Source: Mycolicibacterium bacteremicum
GTDB lineage: Bacteria > Actinomycetota > Actinomycetes > Mycobacteriales > Mycobacteriaceae
NCBI RefSeq assembly: GCF_943913955.1
Contig: NZ_CALUAE010000001.1
Location: forward strand, 93,461-157,460
DNA length: 64,000 nucleotides
Direction of reading: 5' to 3'
Below the pieces are notes generated by a model that saw only the letters and a program-made list of their open reading frames with translations, had not been told where the DNA came from and did not search any database. Shown in pieces: positions 54,894 through 63,620 of the stretch (its first letter is position 1; each line of letters begins with the position of its first letter). The position numbers and the translations under genes were made by a program.

Positions 54894-55711
54894 GGCGCAC
54901 TCAATCCCACGTCTTGGGTGGGGCTGAGATGGGCGTGGAAGAAGGCCGCGATCATCGCGAGTACTGCCGCCTCGTCAAACGCCAGATCTTCGTGCCCCGC
55001 GCCGCCGAGGACCAACAGCGACGAGCGCGCCCCCGCCTGCGTGAGCGCCTCATGTAGCCGCCGACTCTCGGCGATGTCGACCACCTTGTCGAGATCGCCA
55101 TGGGCGATGAGGAAGGGCGGAGCCGCGGCGTGGACGTGGGTGATGGGACTCGCGGCCCGTACGAGTTCAGGTACTGCCGCTACGTCATCAACCCCCAGCA
55201 AAGCGTTCTCCGGGCCGGCGGGTAACAGCATCCGTTCAAGTGAACTTCGTGCCGACATGGTGGCAATGTCGCTGAAGCCGAACAACGACACAACGGCCTG
55301 CACTTCGCAGCTAGTGCTGTGTTCGTCGCTTTGCGTCAACGCAGTGAGCCCAGCGAGAACCGCTCCAGCCGAGGCGCCCCAAAGGCCGATAGCAGGGTTG
55401 AAGGAACCCAGTTCGGTGGAATGCTCTCGTGTCCAACGGATTGCGGCGCGCACGTGCGCGATCTGATCAGGAAAGACCGCTCCGGGGGACAATCCGTAGT
55501 CTATTGCGACGACGTTGAGACCGTGCCCGGCGAGTGCTTCTATCCGGTGACGATCCGTTGTACGGTCACCGCTGACAAAGCCGCCACCATGTAGGTAGAT
55601 CACGGTACCGACCTCACCGTGCGCCTGACTTCCCGACGCTGAATACACATCCAGCGCCAACGCCTCTTGTCCTGAGCGCGTGTATTCGTATGTCGTCACT
55701 TCGCCGGTCAT
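54890..55711 (-). CDS. Alpha/beta-hydrolase, hormone-sensitive-lipase-like
   Basis: Protein of 273 residues. Oxyanion motif HGGG at 41-44, nucleophile S114 in GASAG, acidic residue in AHGDLDKVV and histidine in GAGHEDL near the C-terminus. This family hydrolyses small carboxyl esters or activated acids. It is coupled to the CoA-transferase and starts 3 bp after the monooxygenase stop. It could open a lactone or cleave an ester formed by the monooxygenase (inference). Confidence 0.84.
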   Translation of the reverse strand: MTGEVTTYEYTRSGQEALALDVYSASGSQAHGEVGTVIYLHGGGFVSGDRTTDRHRIEALAGHGLNVVAIDYGLSPGAVFPDQIAHVRAAIRWTREHSTELGSFNPAIGLWGASAGAVLAGLTALTQSDEHSTSCEVQAVVSLFGFSDIATMSARSSLERMLLPAGPENALLGVDDVAAVPELVRAASPITHVHAAAPPFLIAHGDLDKVVDIAESRRLHEALTQAGARSSLLVLGGAGHEDLAFDEAAVLAMIAAFFHAHLSPTQDVGLSAP

Positions 55712-55714
55712 GCG

Positions 55715-57283
55715 CTACGCGACCGCCGCGACGGGTCGGGGTAGCTGAGCAAGCAGGCTGTCGACCAGAGCCACGGTGTTTTCGGGGCCATTTGCGATCC
55801 CGAAGATGTATCCATCTGGACGTGACAGAAGCGCGGTGGCCTGATGCATGGCGAAGTACTCGGCGTAGGTTCCGTCGAGGTCCTCGAACCCGTCAACGCC
55901 GCCCACTTCCACCAAGCTTGTTCCAAGGTGCACGAGGCGCGCGCAACGTTCCTCGCCCAGAATGGTTTTGATTGGCTGTATGGAAACGAGATGAAATCCG
56001 TAGCCTACGACATCGTCGAGTAGATTCTCGCGCCCGTCCACCGAAACTCTGCCCTGCGGCGCGACAGCACCGGCCTGGGGTGCGTACTCGCCGTCATCGT
56101 GGCGATGCTGAATGCCCTCGCGCAACGGCGGAATCGGTGGTGTCACGTCGCCTCGGTGCGCTTCCAGATATGCGTCACGCTCGGCCGCCTCTTGGTGATT
56201 GGCGGGATTGACCATTTTGTAAGCCGCCAAGGACCCTTCCACAAAGAACCGGCTGTGGGTCAGTCGCTCGGCTTCGTAGCTGTCCAGAACGGAACTGTCG
56301 ACCATCCCCCGAAGCACAAGATCGAGTTTCCATGCAAGGTTGGCTGCGTCGCGCATCGCCGTGCACGCTCCCTGACCCATATATGGGGGCATCGCGTGCG
56401 CTGCGTCGCCCCCGATGAAGACATTGCCCCGCCGCATCGCCGTGGCAATCTGGCTCCGAAACGTATACATCTTGCGACGCGTCTGTTTGACAGACGTCCG
56501 AGGCACGCCCACCCGGTTCTCCAGGAACTCGTACCCGTCGGCGTCGTCGGACTCAAGGGCGGCATCGTCGTCCGGTCGAAGCCGCACATCGGTCCGTACT
56601 CTGCCGACACCGTTCGGACCCCAGAAGTACGGTTGGTCAAGGTCCAAGTCGAAATAGATCCGATGCTCGAGATTGTTGGGTAACGGCTCGATGACGTCGT
56701 AGTCGGTCAGGATCCACCGATCGTTGTGGGTGTGCAGTACTTCGAGGTCTACTCCAATGGCCCTGCGCACAAAGCTATTCGCTCCGTCCATACCCACGAC
56801 GTACTGCGCCGTTACCTCGATAGGTTCTTGCGCCGCCGTTGTCCGGTCGACTGCACGCACGGTGTAATCCACGCCGTTGTCGACCAGCTCAACGACCTCG
56901 CGACCCCAATACACCTGGACGTTCGGGTGTTCGGCGATTCGGCGTTCCATCGCAGATTCGATGTTGGGTTGATGCGTCGACAAGTGCGACATGTGACCCG
57001 CGCGCTTATAGTTCCAGTCGAAGAAACCTTTTTGCTGTGCGTCTGCGCCCCACAACTCCACGCTGAGCTCCGGCACGGACTCGGCCAGCGCTTCCTTCGG
57101 ATCAGCGGCGTGTTGAAGCAGTCGCGCAATCTCACCGTCGAGAGTGCTCATGCGCGGCAGCCCATAGGGCTCAGAAAACTTCTCGAGAACCGCAACTGCC
57201 GCGCCGCGTTGCCCGAGCAGGCTTGCCAGCATCTCCCCCGCGGGCCCAAATCCGATGACGATGACATCAACGTGACTGCTCAA
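55715..57283 (-). CDS. FAD-dependent aromatic-ring hydroxylase (MhpA/PobA superfamily)
   Basis: Class A flavin monooxygenase of 522 residues. FAD/NADPH motifs: GFGPAG at 11-16, DG at 166-167 (MDGANS), GD at 292-293 (GGDAAH) with the MPPYMGQG stretch. The C-terminal 130 residues are a thioredoxin-like extension as in MhpA-type 3-hydroxyphenylpropionate hydroxylases. TTG start with GGAGAGGTC upstream; an island operator is 60 bp upstream. It is the entry enzyme of the three-gene operon and hydroxylates an aromatic or similar acid. Confidence 0.88.
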   Translation of the reverse strand: MSSHVDVIVIGFGPAGEMLASLLGQRGAAVAVLEKFSEPYGLPRMSTLDGEIARLLQHAADPKEALAESVPELSVELWGADAQQKGFFDWNYKRAGHMSHLSTHQPNIESAMERRIAEHPNVQVYWGREVVELVDNGVDYTVRAVDRTTAAQEPIEVTAQYVVGMDGANSFVRRAIGVDLEVLHTHNDRWILTDYDVIEPLPNNLEHRIYFDLDLDQPYFWGPNGVGRVRTDVRLRPDDDAALESDDADGYEFLENRVGVPRTSVKQTRRKMYTFRSQIATAMRRGNVFIGGDAAHAMPPYMGQGACTAMRDAANLAWKLDLVLRGMVDSSVLDSYEAERLTHSRFFVEGSLAAYKMVNPANHQEAAERDAYLEAHRGDVTPPIPPLREGIQHRHDDGEYAPQAGAVAPQGRVSVDGRENLLDDVVGYGFHLVSIQPIKTILGEERCARLVHLGTSLVEVGGVDGFEDLDGTYAEYFAMHQATALLSRPDGYIFGIANGPENTVALVDSLLAQLPRPVAAVA

Positions 57284-57342
57284 AGACCTCTCCTCGTTGT
57301 GATGGCGAATCGCTTTCCACGCCGTGCCGGCGATCCGCCTTA

Positions 57343-57368
57343 AAACACCCGAACGTTTTGGGGGTATT
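57343..57368. promoter_or_regulatory. Island operator 2 upstream of the monooxygenase operon
   Basis: AAACAC-CCGAACGTTTTGGG-GGTATT, 26 bp like the other sites, with outer-arm mismatches. It lies about 60 bp upstream of the TTG start, in a promoter position. Confidence 0.55.
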
Positions 57369-58172
57369 GTTCATAGTGGTCTCGCCAAGGCGCTGTGTCA
57401 ACAACTGATTTCCGCGTGGGCATCTCACCGCGTAGAGCTCTCGGAATCCGCGGCGCGCGTGCGTGGCGCCGGCTGCACTACTCGGACAGGAGCGCGAGTA
57501 CAGACGAAGCCGACGTTGCCGTTAGAGCTCGGTGAACTTAGGCGCAACTTCTCACGTGTGCGCATCGGCGATAGCAGCATGCCGACCTGCCGTCTGAAGT
57601 CGACTTCCGTGGTTACCAGGGTATTTGCGCAACTGCCTGCATTTGAACACCACGCCCCAAGGCAACGGCAGAGGTAGCACTCCCCCCCGGCCCCCGGAGA
57701 TTGCCATTCCCTTTCGGCGGCCGGGGTTTTGACAACGATCACCCAAGCTCTTGCTAGGATATCGAATGCTTGGCACACGCCGACGAATGACAGCTCCGGG
57801 TAGAAGAGTAGGGAGCGAGCTCCGGACCGTTCCAGGCGGTGTTGGAACGCGTCTCTAGGTTCTGGAGGTTGCGTTGGCATCGCAGGCTCCTGCGACCAAG
57901 GTCCATAGCTTGCGCGGTCGGCCAAGCATCAAAGGTGCACAGAGCGGCGCGGCCGCGACTGGCGGCGCGTGCTGGCATCTGAAGTCGCAGGGCGGAGATC
58001 GCTAGATTCTGTTGTGTCGAAACCGTATCAACCTATGACCCAAGCCTAGACCGTTTGGCAAGTACCGAGTCCGCACGCCTTCGTGTCATGCAGGGGCACA
58101 GTGACAACCGGGAATCGCACCCCGGCATTTCGCGCGTAGGTCGAGCCGCCGGCAACGTCGGGCCACGACATC
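57369..58172. other. Long intergenic stretch, no intact gene
   Basis: Several short open frames exist (for example a 166-codon frame on the minus strand, 57425-57925), but none has a recognisable domain or ribosome site. It probably contains degraded sequence between the two minus-strand catabolic operons; the alcohol dehydrogenase remnant follows directly. Confidence 0.5.
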
Positions 58173-58448
58173 TTCGTGGAGTTCAAGAACAAACTTGGTT
58201 GCCGCCCCAGCGTCGAAGTCCGCGTATCCACGCGGAGCCTCGCCGAGAGGGCTTGTGGTCGCGTTGACGGCATCGGCGATGTGCGCCTTACCCTCTTTCT
58301 GTGGCGGTAAGAACCCGAATGAGAACGTGAGATCAAGGTTTTCGCAAATGGACCCGGTCCAGGCCCGTGGATTGGCGAATCCGTAGGCGGCGCAGGTGGG
58401 TCGCCTAGCGCTGAGAACGTCGGCTAGCTCCATTACACCGATGAGCAT
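58173..58448 (-). pseudogene. Remnant of a zinc-dependent alcohol dehydrogenase
   Basis: One frame keeps what looks like the C-terminal end of a medium-chain alcohol/formaldehyde dehydrogenase: DLTFSFGFLPP, then VNATTSPLGEAPRGYADFDAG, and ATKFVLELHE, corresponding to the family's PLxEAPxGYxxFD...KxVLxP ending. The catalytic and cofactor domains are missing upstream, so this is a fragment. It lies between the FAH gene and the monooxygenase operon, in the same orientation. Confidence 0.45.
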
Positions 58449-58556
58449 CCCCTGAACTGGCTATTGCGTATCAACCGGACAGGTCCACACTTTCGGGTCT
58501 AGATCGCAAACTTCAAATCGTCACACGTGCACCATGAGCCGGCAGACCATTCAGGA

Positions 58557-59390
58557 TCAGCTGACGGTGGTCATCCGCGCATTGATGGGTGTCGAAATAG
58601 GTTGCAATCCCTCAATTTCCACTGTCACGGTATCGCCGTCGCCAAGGAACCTCGGTGGGTTCCGGCGATGCCCCACGCCATCTGGAGTACCGGTGGCGAT
58701 CACGTCACCGGGGTGCAACGTCAACACCGATGACAGATCGGCAACCAGCGTTGCCACGTCGAAGATGAGCTTGTCGGTGCGCGACTGTTGGACGACCTCG
58801 CCATTCACCTTCGCTGTGATCTGCCAGCCCTCCCGGGGATCGCCGATCTGGTGCGCGGGCGTGATAGGTCCCAGGATCCCGCTGCTGTCCACATTCTTAC
58901 CCAGGGTCCACTGCAGGCCGCGGTGTTGAGCTCTGCGGGCTGTCAGGTCATTGAATGCCGCGTAACCGAAAACTCCTGATAGCGCGTCCTCAACGTCGAC
59001 CTCGAACATGTCCTCGCCGATGATGACAGCAAGTTCTGCCTCCCAATCCAGTCCCGGCTCACCCCTAGGCACGGTGACCGGTTGGCCGGACGTACCGATG
59101 GCTGGGCTCCACCGCGCGAAGTACTCGGGATGCTTCGGGGGAATGAAAGGCCCCTCAGACACATGGTCCAGGTAATTGAGCCCTACACAGATAATCCGGG
59201 CTGAAGCGCGAAGCGGTGCAACGAACTGAAGTTGGTCCGCGCCGACCGGCGCCGAGTGGTCTGGACGGGCGCTAGCCCCTACAGGATTCATCCAGAAAGC
59301 CTCTGTGTCGGCTATGCCTACGACCGTCCCGTTGCCGCGAAGATCACCGACGACGGTTCGATTGCCGTCGCGAAACCCGACGAGGTTCAT
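58557..59390 (-). CDS. Fumarylacetoacetate hydrolase (FAH)-family protein
   Basis: Protein of 277 residues with the FAH metal site: ICVGLNYLDHVSEG near 60-73, WEAELAVIIGEDM near 112 with paired glutamates, an FNDLTARRAQHRGLQW region near 141-156, and IATGTPDGVG near 238. These enzymes split or decarboxylate 3-oxo or 2-oxo-enoic acids at the end of aromatic pathways. It is coupled to the cupin gene by an ATGA. Substrate unknown. Confidence 0.87.
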   Translation of the reverse strand: MNLVGFRDGNRTVVGDLRGNGTVVGIADTEAFWMNPVGASARPDHSAPVGADQLQFVAPLRASARIICVGLNYLDHVSEGPFIPPKHPEYFARWSPAIGTSGQPVTVPRGEPGLDWEAELAVIIGEDMFEVDVEDALSGVFGYAAFNDLTARRAQHRGLQWTLGKNVDSSGILGPITPAHQIGDPREGWQITAKVNGEVVQQSRTDKLIFDVATLVADLSSVLTLHPGDVIATGTPDGVGHRRNPPRFLGDGDTVTVEIEGLQPISTPINARMTTVS

Positions 59391-59758
59391 GCACGCTCAC
59401 TTTCAACGGCTGCCGGCAGCATGCCGGGCCGCAGCACCAACAGATGGGCCTCAGCATCGGACTCATTGACCAGCGCTCTCACAGAACCACTCCGAATGCA
59501 CATTGCGTCATACGGCGCCAAGACATACACCGATTCGTCGCAAGTCACCTTCAGCTCTCCTCGAAGAACGACGTACACCACATCGGTTTGTTGACGGGTC
59601 GGCTCGGCGCCTGCGGCCGGGGGGTACACCGAGATCACCAACGATCCAATGGCGTCAGTCTTTTGACCAGCCAGTAACTTCCTCGGCGCAACACCGCCTG
59701 AGTGGCCTGGCGACTCGAATGTTATGGCGCGGTGATATCTATCGACAATGTGCGCCAT
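59387..59758 (-). CDS. Single-domain cupin
   Basis: Protein of 123 residues from the ATG overlapping the NTF2-like stop (TAATG). One cupin barrel is visible (LVISVYPPAAGAEPTRQQTDVVYVVLRGELKVT then APYDAMCIRSG). The typical His/His/Glu/His metal set is degenerate: QQTDVV stands where HxH is expected. So it may bind no iron and act as a binder or isomerase. It is too short for a gentisate-type ring-cleaving dioxygenase. Coupled to the FAH gene downstream. Confidence 0.7.
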   Translation of the reverse strand: MAHIVDRYHRAITFESPGHSGGVAPRKLLAGQKTDAIGSLVISVYPPAAGAEPTRQQTDVVYVVLRGELKVTCDESVYVLAPYDAMCIRSGSVRALVNESDAEAHLLVLRPGMLPAAVESERA

Positions 59759-60213
59759 TAGCGGCCCGCCTTTGCAAGCAGATCGGCCCAAAAGGAAACT
59801 GGCGCGTATCCCTCCACGATCGGGTGCTTGTTAGCAAGAAGCCACGACCCGTCAGGCTGGCGGGCGAAGAGATCCTCCCAGCGTCCCCAGTGATCGGGTT
59901 GGGCGACATTGGTGTAAGCGATGAAATAGGTGTCCGCGCGCGCATGATCGTCATCGAGGAAGTCGATGGCAACTGTGGTGACGTGATGGCGGATGAAATC
60001 TGGTTGCCCCGTAGCCACGATAGATCGGATGTCGGCAGGAGCGACAACCTCGCCGTTTGGAAGCGTGAACGTCCCGTCGGCAGTGAAGAGAGGGACCATT
60101 GCTTCGAAATCTGCGTCCTCCTGGGCAAGGTAGGCATACCTGTGCAGCACATCGAGCATGGCGGCCTTAGCGAGCGACCGGTCACCCGAAGGCGGGTTCA
60201 GCGACGAAGCCAT
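59758..60213 (-). CDS. NTF2-like (SnoaL-type) protein
   Basis: Protein of 151 residues from the ATG at 60213, which has AAGGA 7 nt upstream; the frame opening at 60249 begins inside an operator. The NTF2/SnoaL cone fold is recognisable from LHRYAYLAQEDADFEAMVPLF near 19-39, DGTFTLPNG near 43 and the mid-barrel FLDDDHARADTYFIAY near 85-100. Such proteins are cyclases, dehydratases or hydroxylase beta-like partners. First gene of the NTF2-cupin-FAH operon. Confidence 0.75.
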   Translation of the reverse strand: MASSLNPPSGDRSLAKAAMLDVLHRYAYLAQEDADFEAMVPLFTADGTFTLPNGEVVAPADIRSIVATGQPDFIRHHVTTVAIDFLDDDHARADTYFIAYTNVAQPDHWGRWEDLFARQPDGSWLLANKHPIVEGYAPVSFWADLLAKAGR

Positions 60214-60227
60214 GAGGTCCTTTCCGG

Positions 60228-60253
60228 AAAACAACCGAACGGTTTGCATGTTC
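60228..60253. promoter_or_regulatory. Island operator 3a
   Basis: AAACAA-CCGAACGGTTTGCA-TGTTCT, immediately upstream of the NTF2-like ribosome site. Its core matches the site at 57343 (CCGAACG.TTTG). Weaker outer arms than the sites at 47346 and 61248. Confidence 0.45.
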
Positions 60254-60262
60254 TTCGGGATG

Positions 60263-60288
60263 ATACATCGAACCCTTCGGATGTTTTC
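60263..60288. promoter_or_regulatory. Island operator 3b
   Basis: ATACAT-CGAACCCTTCGG-ATGTTT style dyad: on the minus strand AAACATCCGAAGGGTTCGATGT. It lies in the intergenic space shared with the FadR-type regulator at 60421, 20 bp from the previous site, so a tandem pair may control both directions. Confidence 0.4.
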
Positions 60289-60420
60289 GCCGATTACGCG
60301 ATAGGCTGAGGCAATGCCCTCCGCCCCACTGGACGTACCTCCTTTTGTGGACGTGTTCGCTGCCTTGTCTGATCAACCGGCACCGCGCTCAGCCGCCGAA
60401 CAATCGATGCGGGCGCCGTC

Positions 60421-61128
60421 GTGGATGTAAAGAGTCCGCCGACGCGGGCGGAGTCACTAGCCTCGGAGATCGAGGCTTCGATCAGGTCACGCGGCCTCGT
60501 CAGCGGTGACCTTGTCGGAAAAATGGATGAACTCCGGTCACAGACCGGATACGCGCGGTCGACCATCAGTGAGGCGGTTCGGCTGCTGCGGGACCGCGGA
60601 ATTATCGAGATCCGCCCCGGCCGCAACGGCGGACTTTTTGTCGCCGAACCCAACCCCGTGGTTCGCCTCCGGCACACTCTTCTACGAATGAACGAGCCAG
60701 CGGTTGGGGTGGCAGACGCGATCGTGGTCAGGGACGCTTTGGAGCTCGTCGTCAATCTCGATGCGGCGAAGCATCGGTCCGACTCCGACCTCACCGAACT
60801 GCGCCAACTCCTCGAAAGCATGCACAGTTCGTTGACTGACTTCCAAGCGTTCATGCGCTTCAATGTTCGGCTGCATGAGCGCATTGCCGCCATCACTCCC
60901 AACGAATTGCTCAAGGCGGTTTACCTCAGCACGTGTTCCCACGTCTCGGACTATCAGGAAGCTTCGTTAGACGAAGACACCGAAGACGCTCAGGGGTACC
61001 TTCAGTCGCGACTCAACGTCCACCGCGCACTCGTCTCGGCAATCGAGGCGCAGAGCCCCGATGCGGTGTACGCCGCCGTGCTGGACCATCGGGGCGGCGA
61101 CGACATGCTCGACCTTCCGCCGGAATAA
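60421..61128 (+). CDS. FadR-type GntR regulator of the catabolic island
   Basis: Intact regulator of 235 residues. Winged helix at about 10-70 (VGKMDELRSQTGYARSTISEAVRLLRDRG), FCD effector domain at 85-225 with FNVRLHERIAAIT near 143 as the metal/ligand helix. GTG start with no strong ribosome site. It is divergent from the NTF2-cupin-FAH operon and upstream of the P450 gene, both preceded by copies of the 26-bp operator; it is the best candidate to bind them. Confidence 0.85.
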   Translation: MDVKSPPTRAESLASEIEASIRSRGLVSGDLVGKMDELRSQTGYARSTISEAVRLLRDRGIIEIRPGRNGGLFVAEPNPVVRLRHTLLRMNEPAVGVADAIVVRDALELVVNLDAAKHRSDSDLTELRQLLESMHSSLTDFQAFMRFNVRLHERIAAITPNELLKAVYLSTCSHVSDYQEASLDEDTEDAQGYLQSRLNVHRALVSAIEAQSPDAVYAAVLDHRGGDDMLDLPPE

Positions 61129-61247
61129 CCGCCTGCACGCTCGCGCCGCCCGGGCTGGCGCACTAAGACATTCAGCGAGACGGTCCCACACCGTCACTTG
61201 TGACCGGCGGCTCTTGACGCCGTGACTGTGATGCGCAAAACTCTTCT

Positions 61248-61273
61248 AAACCCGTCGAACCTTTTGTGGGTTT
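61248..61273. promoter_or_regulatory. Island operator 4 (perfect AAACCC-N14-GGGTTT) upstream of the P450 gene
   Basis: AAACCC, 14 nt, GGGTTT, identical in design to the site at 47346. It is 82 bp upstream of the P450 ATG and 119 bp downstream of the regulator stop. Confidence 0.62.
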
Positions 61274-61355
61274 TAGTCCGGAACGGTCGCGATAACGCGT
61301 CGCACAGCCGTCACACCACCACTGTCCCATCCACCAACCGGAAAGGAGTATCGAC

Positions 61356-62546
61356 ATGACCTCAGGTATCGACTGGATCGACGCTGTAACCGTCGACGAA
61401 CTGGAGACAGATCCGTACCCCTTCTGGGCACGCATGAGAGCCGAGAAACCGCTCGCTTTCGTCCCCGCTCTCAACGCTTTTGCGCTCACCACGTACGACG
61501 AGATCCGCGAGTTCTTGTCAGATGCGACGCTCAGCCATGCTGTTGAAGCGCCGGTCATCGAGCGCACATTCGGTCCCGCGAACATCTTGAACTCCAACGG
61601 CGACGTGCACAGAGATCGACGCAACTCGGTCGATCCACCGCTGCGCCGTAACGCTGTTTTGTCCTACATTGACGAGTTGGTTCGCCCTATTGCGATCGAG
61701 TATGCGAGCCAATTGCCGGTCGGTGAATCCTTCGACATCATGGCGGCTTACCTTGAACCGGTCAGTACACGCGGGCTAGCGACGATGCTCGGTATCGGCG
61801 ACGTCCCGGTTGCGACACTGCGCCGATGGTTTCACACCATCATCGCTTCAGCCAGCAACTACGGGTTCGACGAAGCCACCTTCAGGCGCAGCGACGACAT
61901 CATCGAAGAGATCAAGTCGGCGTTGGAGCCGGTTCTGAAGAAGTTGGAAGACAACCCCGACAACAGCGGGCTCTCTCACCTCCTGCATGCTGGAGTGTCG
62001 GCCGGCCAAATTCGGCCACGAGCCGACATCTATTCAGCCTTCCTGATTGAACTTGCCGGAGGCATGCAAGAGCCCGGCCACGTCGTAGGCACCGCGTTGC
62101 TTGGCTTATGCGGTGAAAGCGGTCAGTATTCTGAGATCGTCGGGAATCCACAGCTCATTCCCGCCGCCATCACTGAGGGTCTGCGGTGGATCGCCCCAGT
62201 GGGTGGAAACTTTCGGCAGACGAGCCGAGATGTCATCATCCACGGCCAGACGCTGCCGAAGGGCACGGTCGTGCTCAGCATGCTCAGCTCCGCCAATCGG
62301 GACGAGACGAAGTTCGAAGCCCCCGATCGTTACGATCTCCATCGCTCCGGACCTGCACACTTCTCGTTCGGAGGCGGAAAACACTTCTGCGCCGGCAACG
62401 TGTTTGGCCGAGAGCTGGCCAGGATCGCCCTCGAAGAGCTAGTCAAGGTAGCCCCGAGGATGCTTCTTGGCGACGAGGGTTTCCAGATGCGCGGCTGGCT
62501 TTTCCGCGCTCCGCAATCGCTCAACGTGGTCATCGCCGAGAAATGA
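61356..62546 (+). CDS. Cytochrome P450 with a Glu-Pro I-helix
   Basis: Soluble bacterial P450 of 396 residues. Haem ligand C345 in FGGGKHFCAGN, ExxR as E274-R277. The I-helix oxygen-activation motif reads AGGMQEPG (234-241), with E239-P240 where an acid-threonine pair is usual. AAAGGAG precedes the ATG. It is 5 bp before the ferredoxin gene. This P450 would be the first attack on the island's substrate, but its electron donor is broken. Confidence 0.88.
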   Translation: MTSGIDWIDAVTVDELETDPYPFWARMRAEKPLAFVPALNAFALTTYDEIREFLSDATLSHAVEAPVIERTFGPANILNSNGDVHRDRRNSVDPPLRRNAVLSYIDELVRPIAIEYASQLPVGESFDIMAAYLEPVSTRGLATMLGIGDVPVATLRRWFHTIIASASNYGFDEATFRRSDDIIEEIKSALEPVLKKLEDNPDNSGLSHLLHAGVSAGQIRPRADIYSAFLIELAGGMQEPGHVVGTALLGLCGESGQYSEIVGNPQLIPAAITEGLRWIAPVGGNFRQTSRDVIIHGQTLPKGTVVLSMLSSANRDETKFEAPDRYDLHRSGPAHFSFGGGKHFCAGNVFGRELARIALEELVKVAPRMLLGDEGFQMRGWLFRAPQSLNVVIAEK

Positions 62547-62551
62547 GATTC

Positions 62552-62749
62552 ATGCCCACCATCAAATTCACCCTCGCAGACGGCACGTCCCGCGAAGTGC
62601 CCGCCGAGGTAGGGCGGTCGGTAATGCAAACGGCTGTAACGCACGACGTGCCCGGCATCGTGGGTGAGTGTGGCGGCAACGCCATGTGCGCGACATGCCA
62701 CGTCTATGTCGATCCACGCGCCGGCGGCTACCCCGGGTCTGCTGCATGA
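62552..62749 (+). pseudogene. [2Fe-2S] ferredoxin gene interrupted by an IS3-family element
   Basis: The first 61 codons read as a plant/vertebrate-type 2Fe-2S ferredoxin (FTLADGTSREVPAEVG..., GECGGNAMCATCHVYVD) with C40, C46 and C49. Native sequence stops after PRAGGYP. The codons that follow (GSAA-stop) belong to the inverted repeat of the insertion element. The fourth cluster cysteine and the C-terminal 40 residues are missing, so no functional cluster can form. Confidence 0.85.
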
Positions 62750-62766
62750 TCAGGTGACAGTCGCGG

Positions 62767-63588
62767 TCACGCGGCCTGACTGGCCGGTGTGGTCATGATG
62801 GCTTCGAATTCGATCGGGGTCAACCGCCCGAGACCGGCCTGGCGCCGACGGCGATGGTAGGTCCGTTCGATCCAGGTGACGATCGCGATCCGCAGCTCTT
62901 CTCGTGTGCTCCAGCGGCGGCGATCGAGCACGTTCTTCTGCAGGAGGCTGAAGAAACTCTCCATGGCCGCATTGTCGCCGGCCGCACCGACGCGGCCCAT
63001 CGATCCGACCATCTCGTAGCGGCCGAGTGCGTGCACGAATCTCCTTGACCTGAATTGCGATCCGCGATCCGAGTGCAGAATGCACCCGGCCACATCACCG
63101 CGGCGTGCCACCGCGCTACTGAGTGCAGTGGTGGCCAGCCTGGACTTCATCCGGGAGTCGATCGAGTACCCGACGATGCGGTTGGAGAACACGTCCTTGA
63201 TCGCGCAGAGATAGAGCTTACCTTCATCAGTGCGATGCTCGGTGATATCGCTGAGCCACAACTGATTTGGTCCACCGGTGGTGAAGTCGCGCTCGACGAG
63301 GTCATCGTGCACCGGCGGGCCAACCTTGCCGTTCTTGCCGCGCTTCTTGCCGAAAACGCTCCACAACTGATTCTGCGAGCAGATGCGCCAGGCGGTGCGC
63401 TCGGCCATCGGCTCGCCGGCCTCTCGGGCCTCTTCGACCAGGTAGCGGTACCCGAACTCTGGGTCGTCGTTGTGGGCGTCGAACAGGGCGTTGGCGCGGT
63501 AGGCCTCGATGACCTCGGCTTCGGTGATGGGATCGGCCCGCCAGCGATAGTAGGGCTGGCGGGCGAGCTTGAGGACCCGGCACGTCAC
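62767..63588 (-). CDS. IS3-family transposase OrfB (DDE integrase domain)
   Basis: Open frame of 273 residues from its first ATG; in the element it is made as an OrfA-OrfB fusion through the frameshift, so its coding frame continues upstream to about 63640 (KRLYPLVSELAADG...). DDE residues are visible: first Asp in LWLSDITEH, second in ILHSDRGSQF, and Glu in NAAMESFFSLL. The C-terminal RTYHRRRRQAGLG...TPIEFE is the usual IS3/IS150-type end. Confidence 0.9.
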   Translation of the reverse strand: MTCRVLKLARQPYYRWRADPITEAEVIEAYRANALFDAHNDDPEFGYRYLVEEAREAGEPMAERTAWRICSQNQLWSVFGKKRGKNGKVGPPVHDDLVERDFTTGGPNQLWLSDITEHRTDEGKLYLCAIKDVFSNRIVGYSIDSRMKSRLATTALSSAVARRGDVAGCILHSDRGSQFRSRRFVHALGRYEMVGSMGRVGAAGDNAAMESFFSLLQKNVLDRRRWSTREELRIAIVTWIERTYHRRRRQAGLGRLTPIEFEAIMTTPASQAA

Positions 63589-63620
63589 CGCGACGGGGAC
63601 CCCGTCGGCGGCGAGCTCAC

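Noticed and set aside
57425..57925. 166-codon minus-strand frame in the intergenic region
   Set aside because: No domain, no ribosome site, cysteine/proline-rich random-looking translation.
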